NCBI RefSeq assembly: GCF_030486595.1
Contig: NZ_JAUJZH010000038.1
Location: 1 to 64,000 of the forward strand
Source: Variovorax ginsengisoli
GTDB taxonomy: Bacteria; Pseudomonadota; Gammaproteobacteria; Burkholderiales; Burkholderiaceae_C
Direction: 5' to 3'
DNA: 64,000 bases
In this document: one piece after another, positions 37,248-46,488 of the stretch
How the letters are laid out: each line of letters starts with the position of its first letter
Position numbering within the stretch: position 1 is the first letter of the stretch
Position numbers and translations under genes: made by a program
The notes under the pieces: generated by a model
The model's database searches: none
Seen by the model: the letters and a program-made list of their open reading frames with translations, nothing else
What the model was told of the DNA's origin: nothing

Positions 37248-38323
37248 CGGGTGCCTCCCTTGCTGCCGTCAATCCACCGCGCCGAACCTGCCAGCGCCAC
37301 GACGATCACGCCCTGAATCACCAGCACCAGTGAATTGGGCACGTTGGCGACCATCTCCATGTTGATGCCGCCGGACCGGATGAAGCCGAAAAGCATCGCG
37401 CCGGCGATCACGCCGGTGACTGAGCCGCGGGCCAGCAGCCCGACCACGAGCCCGTCGAAGCCGTAGCCGGACGAGAAACCGGCCTTTAGGCTGTACTGCT
37501 CGCCCTGCAGCATCATCGAGCCGGCAAGCCCGCCCAGTGCACCGGCCGCGAAGAACACACCGACGATCGAGGGCGCAATCGCAATGCCGGCCTTGCGCGC
37601 CGCCAAGGGATTGAGGCCCACCGCACGCAATCGCAAACCGAACACGGTGCGGTGTAGGAGCACGGCGGCGAGCAGCGCCAGCACCAGCGCGAGCGGCAGC
37701 CCGACGTGCATCGGCATGGCCGCATCGCCGGTCAGCAGTGGCAGCTTGGTCGTGTCGGGAATATCCAGCGATTCGGGCAAGGTGCTCGAGGTGGTCATGG
37801 GCTGGCGCAGCAGCGACACGCTCTGCACGCTGCCATACAGCATCCACACGCCAATGAACGACAGCATCAGGCTGCTGATCACCTCGTTCGTCCCGACCTG
37901 GATCTTGAGCATGCCCACGATGGCGCCCCAGAGCCCGCCCACGACGCAAGCGGCCAGCATCGGCAGTACGAAGCCCAGTCCAGCCGGCAGATCGACAACG
38001 CCGCCGTGCAGGCAGACGGCTGTGGCCGCAATGGCCCCGACTGCAATCTGCCCCTCGCCGCCGACGTTGGTGAGATTGGCCCGGTTCGCCAATACGAAGC
38101 CCAGTCCGACCAACGCGAAAACGAGGCTGCGGTTGATCGACGCCGCCAGTGCATAGGGAGAGCCCCAGGCACCTTCGGCAAACGCGGACACCGCATCGGC
38201 GATCGGCACGCCGATGGCCGCCACCAGAACCAGACCGCACAACAGCGCGACCACCACGGCAGCCAGTGAGAGAGCGACGGCGCGCTGGTCGCGCATGGCT
38301 GTCACGAGATTTGTTCGCGTCAT
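37244..38323 (-). CDS. ABC transporter permease, BMP/nucleoside type (first permease)
   Basis: A 359-aa permease (YufP/NupP-like). The family core includes LVGLGFVLANRANLTNVGGEGQ and QVGTNEVISSLMLSFIGVW, with the LNPLAARKAGI loop that contacts the ATPase. About nine membrane segments. The ATG at 38323 overlaps the stop of the ATPase gene (ATGA). A frame extension to 38383 lies inside the ATPase gene and is rejected. Confidence 0.9.
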   Translation of the reverse strand: MTRTNLVTAMRDQRAVALSLAAVVVALLCGLVLVAAIGVPIADAVSAFAEGAWGSPYALAASINRSLVFALVGLGFVLANRANLTNVGGEGQIAVGAIAATAVCLHGGVVDLPAGLGFVLPMLAACVVGGLWGAIVGMLKIQVGTNEVISSLMLSFIGVWMLYGSVQSVSLLRQPMTTSSTLPESLDIPDTTKLPLLTGDAAMPMHVGLPLALVLALLAAVLLHRTVFGLRLRAVGLNPLAARKAGIAIAPSIVGVFFAAGALGGLAGSMMLQGEQYSLKAGFSSGYGFDGLVVGLLARGSVTGVIAGAMLFGFIRSGGINMEMVANVPNSLVLVIQGVIVVALAGSARWIDGSKGGTR

Positions 38324-39849
38324 TGTGTGTGTCCCGCCATCCAGGCGCCAATGCGCTCGCGCTGCGAAGGGCGTGCGTCGCACTGCCCCATGATCCGGCC
38401 GCGATACAGAACCACGATACGGTCGGCGACCTTCAGCAGTTCATCGATTTCGGAAGAGATCAAAAGCACGCCGATGCCGCACTCACACGCGCCGACGATG
38501 TGACCGTAGACAGCCTCGACGGCACCCACATCGAGCCCCCGGGTCGGCTGGGCGGCCAACAGGAAGCGCAGCCTTTCGGTGGTCAATTCGCGCGCCAGCA
38601 CCGCTTTTTGCTGATTGCCGCCCGACAGGCCAGCGAATGCCACTTCGGGGCTCGCTGCGCGCACGTCGTAGGTCTTCATGAGTTCCCGCGCGTCGCGCAG
38701 CATTGCTGCGCGATCGAGCAGGCCCCAGCGGCGGTAGTTGCCGAGCCGGTTGAGCAGGATGTTCTCGGCCACGCTCATCGCGACGACGCAGCCCGAGGCG
38801 TGCCGGTCCTCGGGCACAATGCCCACGCCGGCCGCCGTGACAGCCTTGGCACCCTTGCCGGTGAGTTCGGTGCCGCCCACGAAAAAGCGGCCCTCGGTGG
38901 CCGCAGCCAATCCGGACAGCACGGCGGCCAACTCGACCTGCCCATTGCCCTCAACACCGGCTACACCGACGATCTCGCCGGGCGCCACCAGCACGGTGAA
39001 CTTGTCCAGCCGGGTCACGCCCTGGGCGTCACGCACGGTCAGCCCGTCCACCATCAGCGCGGGCGTCGGCACGGCTTCGCCAATTGGCGTGGCAGCTCGG
39101 CGCGGCGACGCCGGGACAGCATCGCAGGGATCGGACAGGTCGCGCTGGATCATTGCGTGAACCAGCGATTGGATCTCCTGCGCCGGAGCGTCCGAGCGCG
39201 CGACGACACGGCCCGCGCGAAGCACCGTGGCACGCCGCGCGATCTGGCGTATCTCTGCCAGCTTGTGGGTGACGAGCACTACGCCGCACCCTTTTGCTGC
39301 GACCTTCTCGCAAACCTGCAGCAGCGCGCGGATTTCGTCGGGCAACAGCACCGCCGTCGGCTCGTCTAACACCAGCAGGCGGGGTTCCCGCATGAGGCAC
39401 TTCACGATCTCGACGCGTTGGCGCTCGCCCACCGACAGGCCACTGACGAGTGCGTGCGGGTCCAGCTGCATGCCGTAGCGCTCGCCAAGTTCCCGCATGC
39501 GCGCGGCACATTCCGCGCGCTTCAGAATGCCGCGCGACTGGCCAAGAAGAAGATTGTCCACGACGCTCACGTCGGGCACCAGGCTGAAGTGCTGGTGGAC
39601 CATGGCGATACCTTGTGCCAGTGCATCGGCCGGGCGGCCCGGACGGTAGTCCGCACCAGACAGCCGCATGGTCCCGGCATCCGGCGCGTGCACGCCGAAC
39701 ACAAGGTTGCACAGCGTCGACTTGCCCGCCCCGTTTTCGCCGAGCAGGCAATGCACCTCGCCCGCCTCCAGCGTGAGCGAGACATCGTCGAGCACCTGGT
39801 GCGTGCCGAAGCGCTTGCCCAGACCCGACAGTTCCAGCAGCGGCGTCAC
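38320..39849 (-). CDS. ABC transporter ATPase with two nucleotide-binding domains
   Basis: A 509-aa tandem ATPase of the YufO/RbsA-like type. Domain 1 has Walker A GENGAGKS, the signature LSVGERQ and Walker B LLVLDEPTAVL. Domain 2 has the degenerate Walker A GVEGNGQVEL, the signature LSGGNQQ and FLLAAQPTRGLD. One competent and one degenerate site is normal for this class. It energises the BMP-type importer. The ATG at 39849 is seven bases from the stop of the binding-protein gene. Confidence 0.93.
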   Translation of the reverse strand: MTPLLELSGLGKRFGTHQVLDDVSLTLEAGEVHCLLGENGAGKSTLCNLVFGVHAPDAGTMRLSGADYRPGRPADALAQGIAMVHQHFSLVPDVSVVDNLLLGQSRGILKRAECAARMRELGERYGMQLDPHALVSGLSVGERQRVEIVKCLMREPRLLVLDEPTAVLLPDEIRALLQVCEKVAAKGCGVVLVTHKLAEIRQIARRATVLRAGRVVARSDAPAQEIQSLVHAMIQRDLSDPCDAVPASPRRAATPIGEAVPTPALMVDGLTVRDAQGVTRLDKFTVLVAPGEIVGVAGVEGNGQVELAAVLSGLAAATEGRFFVGGTELTGKGAKAVTAAGVGIVPEDRHASGCVVAMSVAENILLNRLGNYRRWGLLDRAAMLRDARELMKTYDVRAASPEVAFAGLSGGNQQKAVLARELTTERLRFLLAAQPTRGLDVGAVEAVYGHIVGACECGIGVLLISSEIDELLKVADRIVVLYRGRIMGQCDARPSQRERIGAWMAGHTQ

Positions 39850-39856
39850 GAGAGGA

Positions 39857-40831
39857 TCAACCTTCGAGCACCTTGATCTTGCCGCTCTCGATGTCCTTCT
39901 TGATCGCGTCGATCTTCGCCTTCATGTCGGGTGTTGCGCCGCAGATCACCATGTCGGACGCCTTCGGACCCATGGCGAGGCCAAACGGCTTGTAGCCGGC
40001 TTTCCAGTTGCCGGACTGGGCTTCCTTGATTGCGTATTCCACCTGGTAACCCACGCCAGTGATGCTGTATGCCGGGTAGAGAGGATCGGTGCCGCAGCGG
40101 TCGGTGTAGCTGCCGATGATGCGCGTGTTCTTTTCCTTCGCGGCCTGCTCCATGCCGCGCAGGCCCAGGTTCAGGATGTGATAGTGTATGTCTGCACCTT
40201 GCGCGATGGCGGCCAGCGTGGCTTCCTTCGACTTCGCGACGTTGTCGAAATCTCCGGTGTAGTTCTCCACGTACTTGATTTTCGGGTTGACATAGGCGGC
40301 GCCTTTGCCGAACTCCTTGCCGGCATTGACGATCGACGGGATCTCCATGCCGCCCACGTAGCTCACCACGCCGGTCTTGCTGAGCATGGCCGCCGTAGCG
40401 CCTGCAACGAACGCGATCTCGGCCTGCTTCACGTCGTAGCCAGCCACGTTGGGCACGGTGTCGCCCTTGTTGCCGCCGACGATGGAAAACTTGGTCTTGG
40501 GAAAGCGTTTGGCGACCTTAGTGACCGCCGCCTGCGTCTGGCCGCCGACACCGATCACCAGTTGGTTCTTGGATGCCAGGTTGACCAGCGCCTGCTCCAT
40601 GTCGGCGTAGTTGATGTTCTCGATCATCTGGACCTTGATCTTGTCGCCATAGGCCTTTTGCGCTGCAGCCAGACCGTCGTAGCCTGACTCCATCCAGCCT
40701 TTATCGGATTTGGAGCCAGGAATCAGCACGCCCACGGTGAGTGGATCGGCGGCGTGCGCCACACCGGCCAGCATGAGCGCGGCGGTCGCAGCCCACGCAA
40801 ACGATGCAAGGGAGGAGTGAGTTCTCGGCAT
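39857..40831 (-). CDS. BMP-family periplasmic binding protein
   Basis: A 324-aa lipoprotein-family relative with a signal peptide (FAWAATAALMLAGVAHA, cut before ADPLTVGV). The fold landmarks GSKSDKGWMESGYDGL, LVIGVGGQTQAAV and IVGGNKGDTVPNVAGYD are those of BMP (basic membrane protein) binding proteins, which bind nucleosides and nucleobase-like ligands. The start at 40831 has AAAGGA six bases upstream; the in-frame ATG six bases earlier overlaps that ribosome site and is less likely. First gene of the transporter operon. Confidence 0.9.
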   Translation of the reverse strand: MPRTHSSLASFAWAATAALMLAGVAHAADPLTVGVLIPGSKSDKGWMESGYDGLAAAQKAYGDKIKVQMIENINYADMEQALVNLASKNQLVIGVGGQTQAAVTKVAKRFPKTKFSIVGGNKGDTVPNVAGYDVKQAEIAFVAGATAAMLSKTGVVSYVGGMEIPSIVNAGKEFGKGAAYVNPKIKYVENYTGDFDNVAKSKEATLAAIAQGADIHYHILNLGLRGMEQAAKEKNTRIIGSYTDRCGTDPLYPAYSITGVGYQVEYAIKEAQSGNWKAGYKPFGLAMGPKASDMVICGATPDMKAKIDAIKKDIESGKIKVLEG

Positions 40832-40859
40832 TGGCATTCCTTTCGCTAGGTAGATGGAA

Positions 40860-40883
40860 TTAAGTAACTGAACGATTACTAAA
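40860..40883. promoter_or_regulatory. Palindromic operator before the BMP transporter operon
   Basis: TTAAGTAA (40860-40867) and TTACTAAA (40876-40883) form a dyad with 7 of 8 matching positions around CTGAACGA. It lies 29 bases upstream of the binding-protein ATG and about 200 bases upstream of the divergent hydrolase. The likely ligand is the TetR encoded at 41913. Confidence 0.55.
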
Positions 40884-41079
40884 TGGACACGAATGGTGCG
40901 GGCGTATGCAAGAACGATGCCATCGGCTCGGCGGCAGCCTTTGCCCTCGGCGCAAACGCCGGGAGCGGTGGCTGCGCGCAAGCGTTTCGGATATCGGCCG
41001 ATCCATCGAGGCACCGTCCGGGCGCCGATTGCGGCACCATTGCGGTGCTTGTTCACTCACCAACTTGGAGTCATTGACC

Positions 41080-41916
41080 ATGCCAACCCAGCCAGAATCG
41101 GGCAGCAGACCGCTCGGCATCGCCCCTCATTACCATTGGCGCGCCGCGCGGAACGAGGTCGACATGGCGATGCCCGCACCCGCGCCGAGAGCCCTTCGGC
41201 TCCGCGCCGAGCCGCAAAACGTGATGATCGATCTGCGCCGCACGGCCAACGTCGTGATCGACATGCAGAACGATTTCTGCACGGCTGGCGGCTGGGTCGA
41301 CCACATCGGTGGCGACTTCGCTGCCGACCGCGCAGCCATCGCGCCACCGCAGGCGTTGCTGCCCGCGTTGCGCGACGCCGAAGTTCCTGTGATCTGGGTC
41401 AACTGGGGCAATCGCCCCGACCTCGCCAACATGCCGCCAAACCAGTTTCACCTGTACAAGAACAGCGGTACGGGTACCGGCTTGGGCGATCCGCTACCCG
41501 AAGGTCGAGGCAACGTGCTGGAAAAGGACTCGTGGGCCGCAGCTGTCGTCGACGAACTCGCGCCCCTGCTAAGCGACATAAGGGTCGACAAGCACCGCAT
41601 CAGCGGCTTCTGGGACACGCCGCTCGACAGCATCCTGCGCAACCTCGGCGTGAAGACGATGCTGTTTGCGGGTTGCAACACCGACCAGTGCGTTCTGCAC
41701 TCCCTGACCGATGCAAACTTCCTGGGCTACGGCTACGGCTACGGCTACGGCTACGGCTACGGCTACGGCTACGGCTGCGTCATGCTGGAAGATTGCTGCG
41801 CCACGTCGTCGCCTCCCTTCTGCACGGAGGCGACGGTGTGGAACGTCAAGAAATGCTTCGGCTTCGTCAGTGACTCCAAACAGCTGCTGACGGCACTGGC
41901 GAACCTGCGCGCATGA
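41080..41916 (+). CDS. Isochorismatase-family cysteine hydrolase with Gly-Tyr repeat insertion
   Basis: A 278-aa cysteine hydrolase of the RutB/biuret-hydrolase superfamily. The triad Asp61 is in NVVIDMQNDFC, the Lys in VDKHRISGFWD, and nucleophile Cys204 in NTDQCVLHS. FWDTPLDSILRNLGV is a shared family block. Residues 216-231 are eight Gly-Tyr units where relatives have a single LGY before the VMLEDC strand, coded by a perfect hexanucleotide repeat. GGAG lies ten bases before the ATG. Divergent from a BMP transporter and coupled to TetR and amidase genes, it probably hydrolyses an imported amide or ureide. Confidence 0.85.
   Translation: MPTQPESGSRPLGIAPHYHWRAARNEVDMAMPAPAPRALRLRAEPQNVMIDLRRTANVVIDMQNDFCTAGGWVDHIGGDFAADRAAIAPPQALLPALRDAEVPVIWVNWGNRPDLANMPPNQFHLYKNSGTGTGLGDPLPEGRGNVLEKDSWAAAVVDELAPLLSDIRVDKHRISGFWDTPLDSILRNLGVKTMLFAGCNTDQCVLHSLTDANFLGYGYGYGYGYGYGYGYGCVMLEDCCATSSPPFCTEATVWNVKKCFGFVSDSKQLLTALANLRA
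41725..41778 (+). repeat. In-frame hexanucleotide microsatellite (GGCTAC)8 plus GGCTGC
   Basis: Eight perfect copies of GGCTAC at 41725-41772, followed by one variant GGCTGC. Each unit encodes Gly-Tyr, so slippage changes protein length by two residues without shifting the frame. It lies 12 codons after the catalytic Cys codon. Confidence 0.95.
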
Positions 41917-42623
41917 CGAACCTCGACGGGCTCTACAACGAACAGATGGCTTCTCATTCCGAGTCCGCCTCCGCTAAGAAGATCGTTCCGCGCGACCCGG
42001 CCCGCACGCGCGCGCGCATCCTGAAGGCCGCCATCGCGGAGTTCTCCGCAAAGGGGTACAGCGGCGCGCGAACCGTTCAGATCGCCAGCCGCGCCAAGTC
42101 GAACATTCGCATGCTTTACCACTACTTCGGTGGCAAGGATGCGCTCTACGTCTGCGTGCTCGAGGAGGTGCTGTCCAAGCTGAGGGCGGCAGAGTTGCAA
42201 CTCGACTTCGATGCCCTCGCACCCACCGCAGGCATCCTGCAGATGTTCGACTTCATCGACACGCACTTCGGCGCGCGGCCCGAGTTGCGCCGGCTCCTGG
42301 CCTACGAGAATATGAACCAGGCCCGGCACCTCAAGCGCTCGGCGCTGATCCGCGAGGGTGCATCGCCGGTGCTCGACTTGATCGGCAACCTGTTGCGTCG
42401 AGGCGAAGCGATCGGCCTCTTCCGGCCGGGCGTCGACCCGCTGCATCTGTACGTTGCGATGGTGAGTATGGCTTACTACAGCCGGGCTCACGGCCCGACG
42501 CTTTCGCGCATCTTCGAAACCGATCTGCTCGCCGACGACTGGCAGGCGGCGCATCGCACACAGTCGCACGAGATGCTGATGGGTTTTCTGGCGCCTGTCA
42601 TCAAGAAGGGAAGAAAGGCATGA
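41913..42623 (+). CDS. TetR-family regulator (RutR-like)
   Basis: A 236-aa regulator. The helix-turn-helix region is ARILKAAIAEFSAKGYSGAR, then ASRAKSNIRMLYHYFGGKDAL, the pattern of RutR-type regulators of pyrimidine and nitrogen metabolism. The C-terminal domain includes YENMNQARHLKRSALI. The ATG overlaps the hydrolase stop and its own stop overlaps the amidase start, both as ATGA, so all three are made together. It probably senses the transported compound and acts at the dyad near 40860. Confidence 0.87.
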   Translation: MTNLDGLYNEQMASHSESASAKKIVPRDPARTRARILKAAIAEFSAKGYSGARTVQIASRAKSNIRMLYHYFGGKDALYVCVLEEVLSKLRAAELQLDFDALAPTAGILQMFDFIDTHFGARPELRRLLAYENMNQARHLKRSALIREGASPVLDLIGNLLRRGEAIGLFRPGVDPLHLYVAMVSMAYYSRAHGPTLSRIFETDLLADDWQAAHRTQSHEMLMGFLAPVIKKGRKA

Positions 42624-44053
42624 CCGTAGCATCCATGGCCGAAGCGGTGAAAAGCGGACGCACGAGCGCCGCGGAGAGGGTCGAAGCGACCTTCCGCTGC
42701 ATCGCCGCGCTGGATCCGTCGCTGCATGCCTTCTGCACCCTCGACGAAGCGGGTGCGCGCGCGGCCGCCAAAGCGCTCGACGAGCGCCTGGGTCGCAACC
42801 AACCGGTCGGCCCGCTGGCCGGCGTGCCGGTGGCGATCAAGGATTTGATCTGCACGAAGGGCTTGCGCACCACCTTCGGCTCGCGCCTTTACGCCGGACA
42901 CGTGCCGCAGGAAGACGACGTTGTGGTCGAGCGGCTGCGTGCGGCGGACGCCATCATCGTTGGCAAAACCAACACTTCAGAATTCGGCTATGGCGCCTTC
43001 GGTCATAACGCGCTGTTTCCAACCACACGCAACCCGTGGAATCCCGATCTCGCGCCAGGTGGATCCAGCGCTGGCTCGGCGGCAGCGGTCGCCGCCGGCA
43101 TGGTCCCGTTGGCGATTGGCAGCGATGGTGGCGGCTCGGTGCGGGTGCCGGCCGCGCTCTGCGGCATCTTTGGGCTCAAGCCCTCAATGGGACGTGTACC
43201 GGCCTACCCTGGTTGTCGGGACGAGCGGCACCCGGGTATATCGAGTTGGGAATCGCTCGAACACATCGGGCCCATGACGCGGACGGTGGCCGACGCCGCA
43301 CTTGCCATGTCCGTCCTCGCTGGCCCGACGCCGAAGGACAGGTTTTCACTGCCAAACGACATCCTGCAGTGGGCGGTGCCACCGGTCGAGACGTTGCGTC
43401 GTGTTCGGATCGCGTTCAGTCCGGATCTCGGCTTTGCGGCGGTCGATCCCGAAGTGCGCGCGAGGACGGAGGCCGCGGTTCACAGGCTGGAGCAAGTGCT
43501 GGGCTGTGTCGTCCAAGTCGTACAGCCGGATGTCGGCAACTACTCCGCCGTGTTCGAAACCCTTGTCGCCATGGACACGGACCGGCAGGGCCTGAGGCGC
43601 ATGGCAGCCGAACAACGCATCGAACTGCAGGGCTGGCTGGCCAGTCTGCTGTCGCGCGATTGGAGCGCCGACACATTCACGCACGCACTGATGGAACGAA
43701 AGCGCATCGCGAACACGGTCTGGCGCTTTATGGAACACCATGACTTCCTGATAACGCCGACGACCGCGTGCGCGGCTTTCGGACTGGACATCCCCGGGCC
43801 CGACACCATCAACGGCAGAGCGGTGGAGGCGGGTAGCGCCTGGATCGCTTTCTCCGCGCTCGCAAACTTGACCGGTGCGCCGGCCGCGTCGGTTCCTATT
43901 GGATTGACTGTTGACGGTCGGCCGGTCGGCCTGCAGATCATGGGTCGTCACCTCGACGATCTGGGTGTGATGGCGTTGTCGGCGGTTGTCGAATCGCTTT
44001 TTCCAACATCCTGGCCACCGTTGGCCATCTCTGGGGACACAATGTCCCGCTGA
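42620..44053 (+). CDS. Amidase-signature hydrolase (AtzE/AtzF-like)
   Basis: A 477-aa amidase. The Ser-cisSer-Lys triad is visible: Lys in [14 protein letters not shown], cis-Ser in [16 protein letters not shown] and the nucleophile Ser in [16 protein letters not shown]. The amidase-signature family includes allophanate and 1-carboxybiuret hydrolases as well as general amidases. Position after a cysteine hydrolase suggests it takes the product of that step. It overlaps the TetR stop by four bases. Substrate unproven. Confidence 0.9.
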   Translation: MTVASMAEAVKSGRTSAAERVEATFRCIAALDPSLHAFCTLDEAGARAAAKALDERLGRNQPVGPLAGVPVAIKDLICTKGLRTTFGSRLYAGHVPQEDDVVVERLRAADAIIVGKTNTSEFGYGAFGHNALFPTTRNPWNPDLAPGGSSAGSAAAVAAGMVPLAIGSDGGGSVRVPAALCGIFGLKPSMGRVPAYPGCRDERHPGISSWESLEHIGPMTRTVADAALAMSVLAGPTPKDRFSLPNDILQWAVPPVETLRRVRIAFSPDLGFAAVDPEVRARTEAAVHRLEQVLGCVVQVVQPDVGNYSAVFETLVAMDTDRQGLRRMAAEQRIELQGWLASLLSRDWSADTFTHALMERKRIANTVWRFMEHHDFLITPTTACAAFGLDIPGPDTINGRAVEAGSAWIAFSALANLTGAPAASVPIGLTVDGRPVGLQIMGRHLDDLGVMALSAVVESLFPTSWPPLAISGDTMSR

Positions 44054-44423
44054 GTTCGATCAACTGCCGGCTTGCAGACCTGAAGCGTCCTGACTGCCCA
44101 ACATCCACGTCAGCGTTGCTCACTTCGCGAGATGTTGCGGGTCACCAATTGGTTTTTGACCCGGTTTCCGAGCGTGTGGGGCGAAGCAAGGGATTCAGTT
44201 GATCCGCGCCGGCCCCCTGACGCCGCACACACAACTCATCAGAAGGCAGCGTCGTTGTCACGCCTGAGGTACTCCGCGAGCAGCAGCTCGTCCACTGCGA
44301 CCGGCGCATTGGCCACGCGACTGATCAGGTTCAAACGGAGAAGCCGGTCGATGGTGGCTCGTACCTTGGCAACGGTGGCCGGGCTGCCGGGCTTGCCGAG
44401 TCGCTGCAACGTTTCACGACCGA
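44054..44423. other. Unassigned stretch with a minus-strand open frame
   Basis: About 370 bases between amidase and the GGT remnant. On the minus strand 44239-44451 a frame reads KVRATIDRLLRLNLISRVAN and APVAVDELLLAEYLRR; it looks like the end of a real protein, but I do not recognise it. The N-terminal half of the GGT gene has been lost here. Confidence 0.4.
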
Positions 44424-45230
44424 ATGGCGGCAAGCCGCCCAGTCCTGCCACCCGTCACTTCGCATGCCATCCTGGAGCACCTCGACTACGAAGTGCTCCC
44501 CGCGGCGCATGCGTCCATGCGTCTGGAAATCGAAGCGATGCGGATGGCGTTCGGAGACCTCTACGCACATAACTCAGATCCCGCAACCATGCGCATGTCG
44601 GTGTCCGATCTCCTGGACATGCAGCGCCTGACTGCCCTTGCGAACACCATCGAGACGTCGGCCGCCTCGCCCAGAGCCAGAGTCGCTCCCACGAGTTCAG
44701 GAACCGTCTACCTCTGCGCTGCCGACAAGGAGGGCCGGATGGTGTCGTACATCCAATCCAACTACCGCGGATTTGGATCCGGCTTGGTGGTGCCAGGCAC
44801 CGGCATTGCATTGCAGAACCGCGGTGCTGGCTTCACCTTGCAGCCTGGCCACGCGAACGAAGCGGCCGGCGGCAAGCTTCCGTCGCACACCATCCTGCCG
44901 GGCTTCCTTTTCCAGGACGAGAAGCCCGTCATGGCCTTTGGTGTGATGGGCGCCAACATGCAATCTCAGGGCCACGTCCAGATGGTGATTCATTCCGTTG
45001 AGGGACTCAATCCGCAGGCGAGTTCGGATGCTCCCCGCTGGCGCATCGATGACCAGGGACAACTCATCGTGGAAGCATCGATGCCCACCGAATGCGTGCA
45101 AGGGTTGCGCACGATGGGCCACGATGCGAAAGTGATGCCGGCCGACACGCTCGAGTTCGGCAGCGCTCAGTTGGTTCAACGTCTACCGGGTGACGACATT
45201 GCGTATGTCGCGGGTTCAACAGTGCCTTAA
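44424..45230 (+). pseudogene. Gamma-glutamyltransferase, N-terminally truncated
   Basis: The C-terminal half of a GGT-family hydrolase: LEIEAMRMAFGDLYAH, then SSGTVYLCAADKEGRMVSYI around the autoprocessing Thr, SNYRGFGSGLVVPGTGI, LQNRGAGFTLQPGHANEAAG and FGVMGANMQSQGHVQ. The residue before the Thr is Gly where relatives have Asp-Thr, and the large-subunit half is missing. The stop TAA lies within the TTAA duplicated by the adjoining IS5 insertion, so that insertion did not alter the end. Inactive as it stands. It may once have belonged with the amidase operon. Confidence 0.8.
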
Positions 45231-46427
45231 GGAAACGCTGATCAATAGGTTGCGGCGGGCACGGCCCGTGCATGCGTGAAGACACCGCAAGTCACAGCAC
45301 CACCGAGATGAACCAACGCAGCTTTGCCAGCGCCGAGTACGCGATGAAGAAGAAGCGCACGCGGCGCGAGAAGTTCTTGGCTGACATGGAGCGCGTCGTG
45401 CCGTGGTCTCGTCTGATTGCCGTCATCGAGCCGCTGTACCCCACTCGCGGGCGCGTCGGCCGACAGCCGATCGGCGTGCCCCGGATGCTGCGCATGTACT
45501 GCCTTCAACAGTGGTACGGCCTGGCCGACGAGGCGCTCGAAGACGCGCTGTATGACAGTCAGGCGCTGCGCGACTTCGTGGGCATCGACCTGTCGCGCGA
45601 GTCGGTGCCCGACGCCACCACGCTGCTGAAGTTCAGGCGCCTGCTGCTGGACAACGACCTCACCAAGGCGCTGTTCGAGGAGATCAACGCCCATCTTGCC
45701 GAGCAAGGTCTTCTGATGCGCGCGGGCACCATCGTGGACGCCACCATCATTGCGGCGCCCAGCTCGACCAAGAACGCGGGCAATGCTCGAGACCCGGAGA
45801 TGCATCAGACCAAGAAGGGAAACACCTGGCACTTTGGCCTCAAGGCCCATATTGGCGTGGATGCCGAATCGGGGCTCGTGCACACCGTGATCGCCACGGC
45901 GGCCAACGTCAACGACGTGACGCAAGCTCGCGCGCTTTTGCACGGCGAGGAGACGGCGGCCTTCGGCGACGCTGGGTATCGGGGCGTGCACAAGCGCGAG
46001 GAAGCGCAAGGGCCGCAGTGGCACGTGACGATGCAGCCAGGCAAGCGGCGGCAACTCGACCCGACGCGCAAGTGGGCCCGCCTGCTCGAGAAGGCCGAGC
46101 AGTTGAAGGCTAGCATCCGAGCCAAGGTCGAGCATCCGTTCCACGTGATCAAGAACCTGTTTCGTCACAAGAAGACCCGCTACAAGGGCCTGGCGAAGAA
46201 CGAGGCACAGCGGTTCAGCCTGTTCGGGTTGGCCAATCTGGTCATCGCCAAGCGGTCGTTGCTGATCGCTCATGGCCGAGGTGCGTCTTGAACATCGAAA
46301 GTGGCCTCGCAAGAGGTGCAAAGCGCCCGGCCGGCGGGCCTCACCGCGCAAAGTCGACCGGAATCGCGACCGCATCGCTTCGTGATGTCCTCAGATCCGA
46401 CGACGTCGTTCATTGATCAGCATCTCC
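45231..46427 (+). mobile_element. Complete IS5-family element with TTAA duplication
   Basis: The 1197-base element has ends GGAAACGCTGATCAAT (45231-45246) and, on the other strand, GGAGATGCTGATCAAT ending at 46427; 14 of 16 positions match. The host TTAA is present at 45227-45230 and 46428-46431, a four-base duplication as expected for IS5. The transposase is intact. Confidence 0.93.
45308..46291 (+). CDS. IS5-family transposase
   Basis: About 327 aa from the Met at 45308 (MNQRSFASAEYAMKKKRTRR); the frame opens at 45272, but the usual start of this IS5 group is here. The DDE residues are in VDATIIAAPSSTKN, FGDAGYRGVHK and KVEHPFHVIKNLF. Full length, no frameshift, probably active. The fragment at 55-288 is a distant relative. 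Confidence 0.92.
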   Translation: MNQRSFASAEYAMKKKRTRREKFLADMERVVPWSRLIAVIEPLYPTRGRVGRQPIGVPRMLRMYCLQQWYGLADEALEDALYDSQALRDFVGIDLSRESVPDATTLLKFRRLLLDNDLTKALFEEINAHLAEQGLLMRAGTIVDATIIAAPSSTKNAGNARDPEMHQTKKGNTWHFGLKAHIGVDAESGLVHTVIATAANVNDVTQARALLHGEETAAFGDAGYRGVHKREEAQGPQWHVTMQPGKRRQLDPTRKWARLLEKAEQLKASIRAKVEHPFHVIKNLFRHKKTRYKGLAKNEAQRFSLFGLANLVIAKRSLLIAHGRGAS

Positions 46428-46488
46428 TTAACTTCCAATTCCCGCGACTCGAGCAAATTTTGCCTTCGATTGCTCATGAGTCAGGCGC

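Noticed and set aside
41725-41772. Phase-variable on/off switch
   Set aside because: The unit is six bases, so slippage cannot shift the frame; only length variation is possible.
44239-44451. A 70-residue minus-strand gene between amidase and GGT
   Set aside because: Looks coding but has no start signal or recognised family; kept only as an unassigned stretch.
45242-46375. A 377-residue minus-strand frame across the IS5 element
   Set aside because: Antisense of the IS5 transposase, which has complete DDE motifs.
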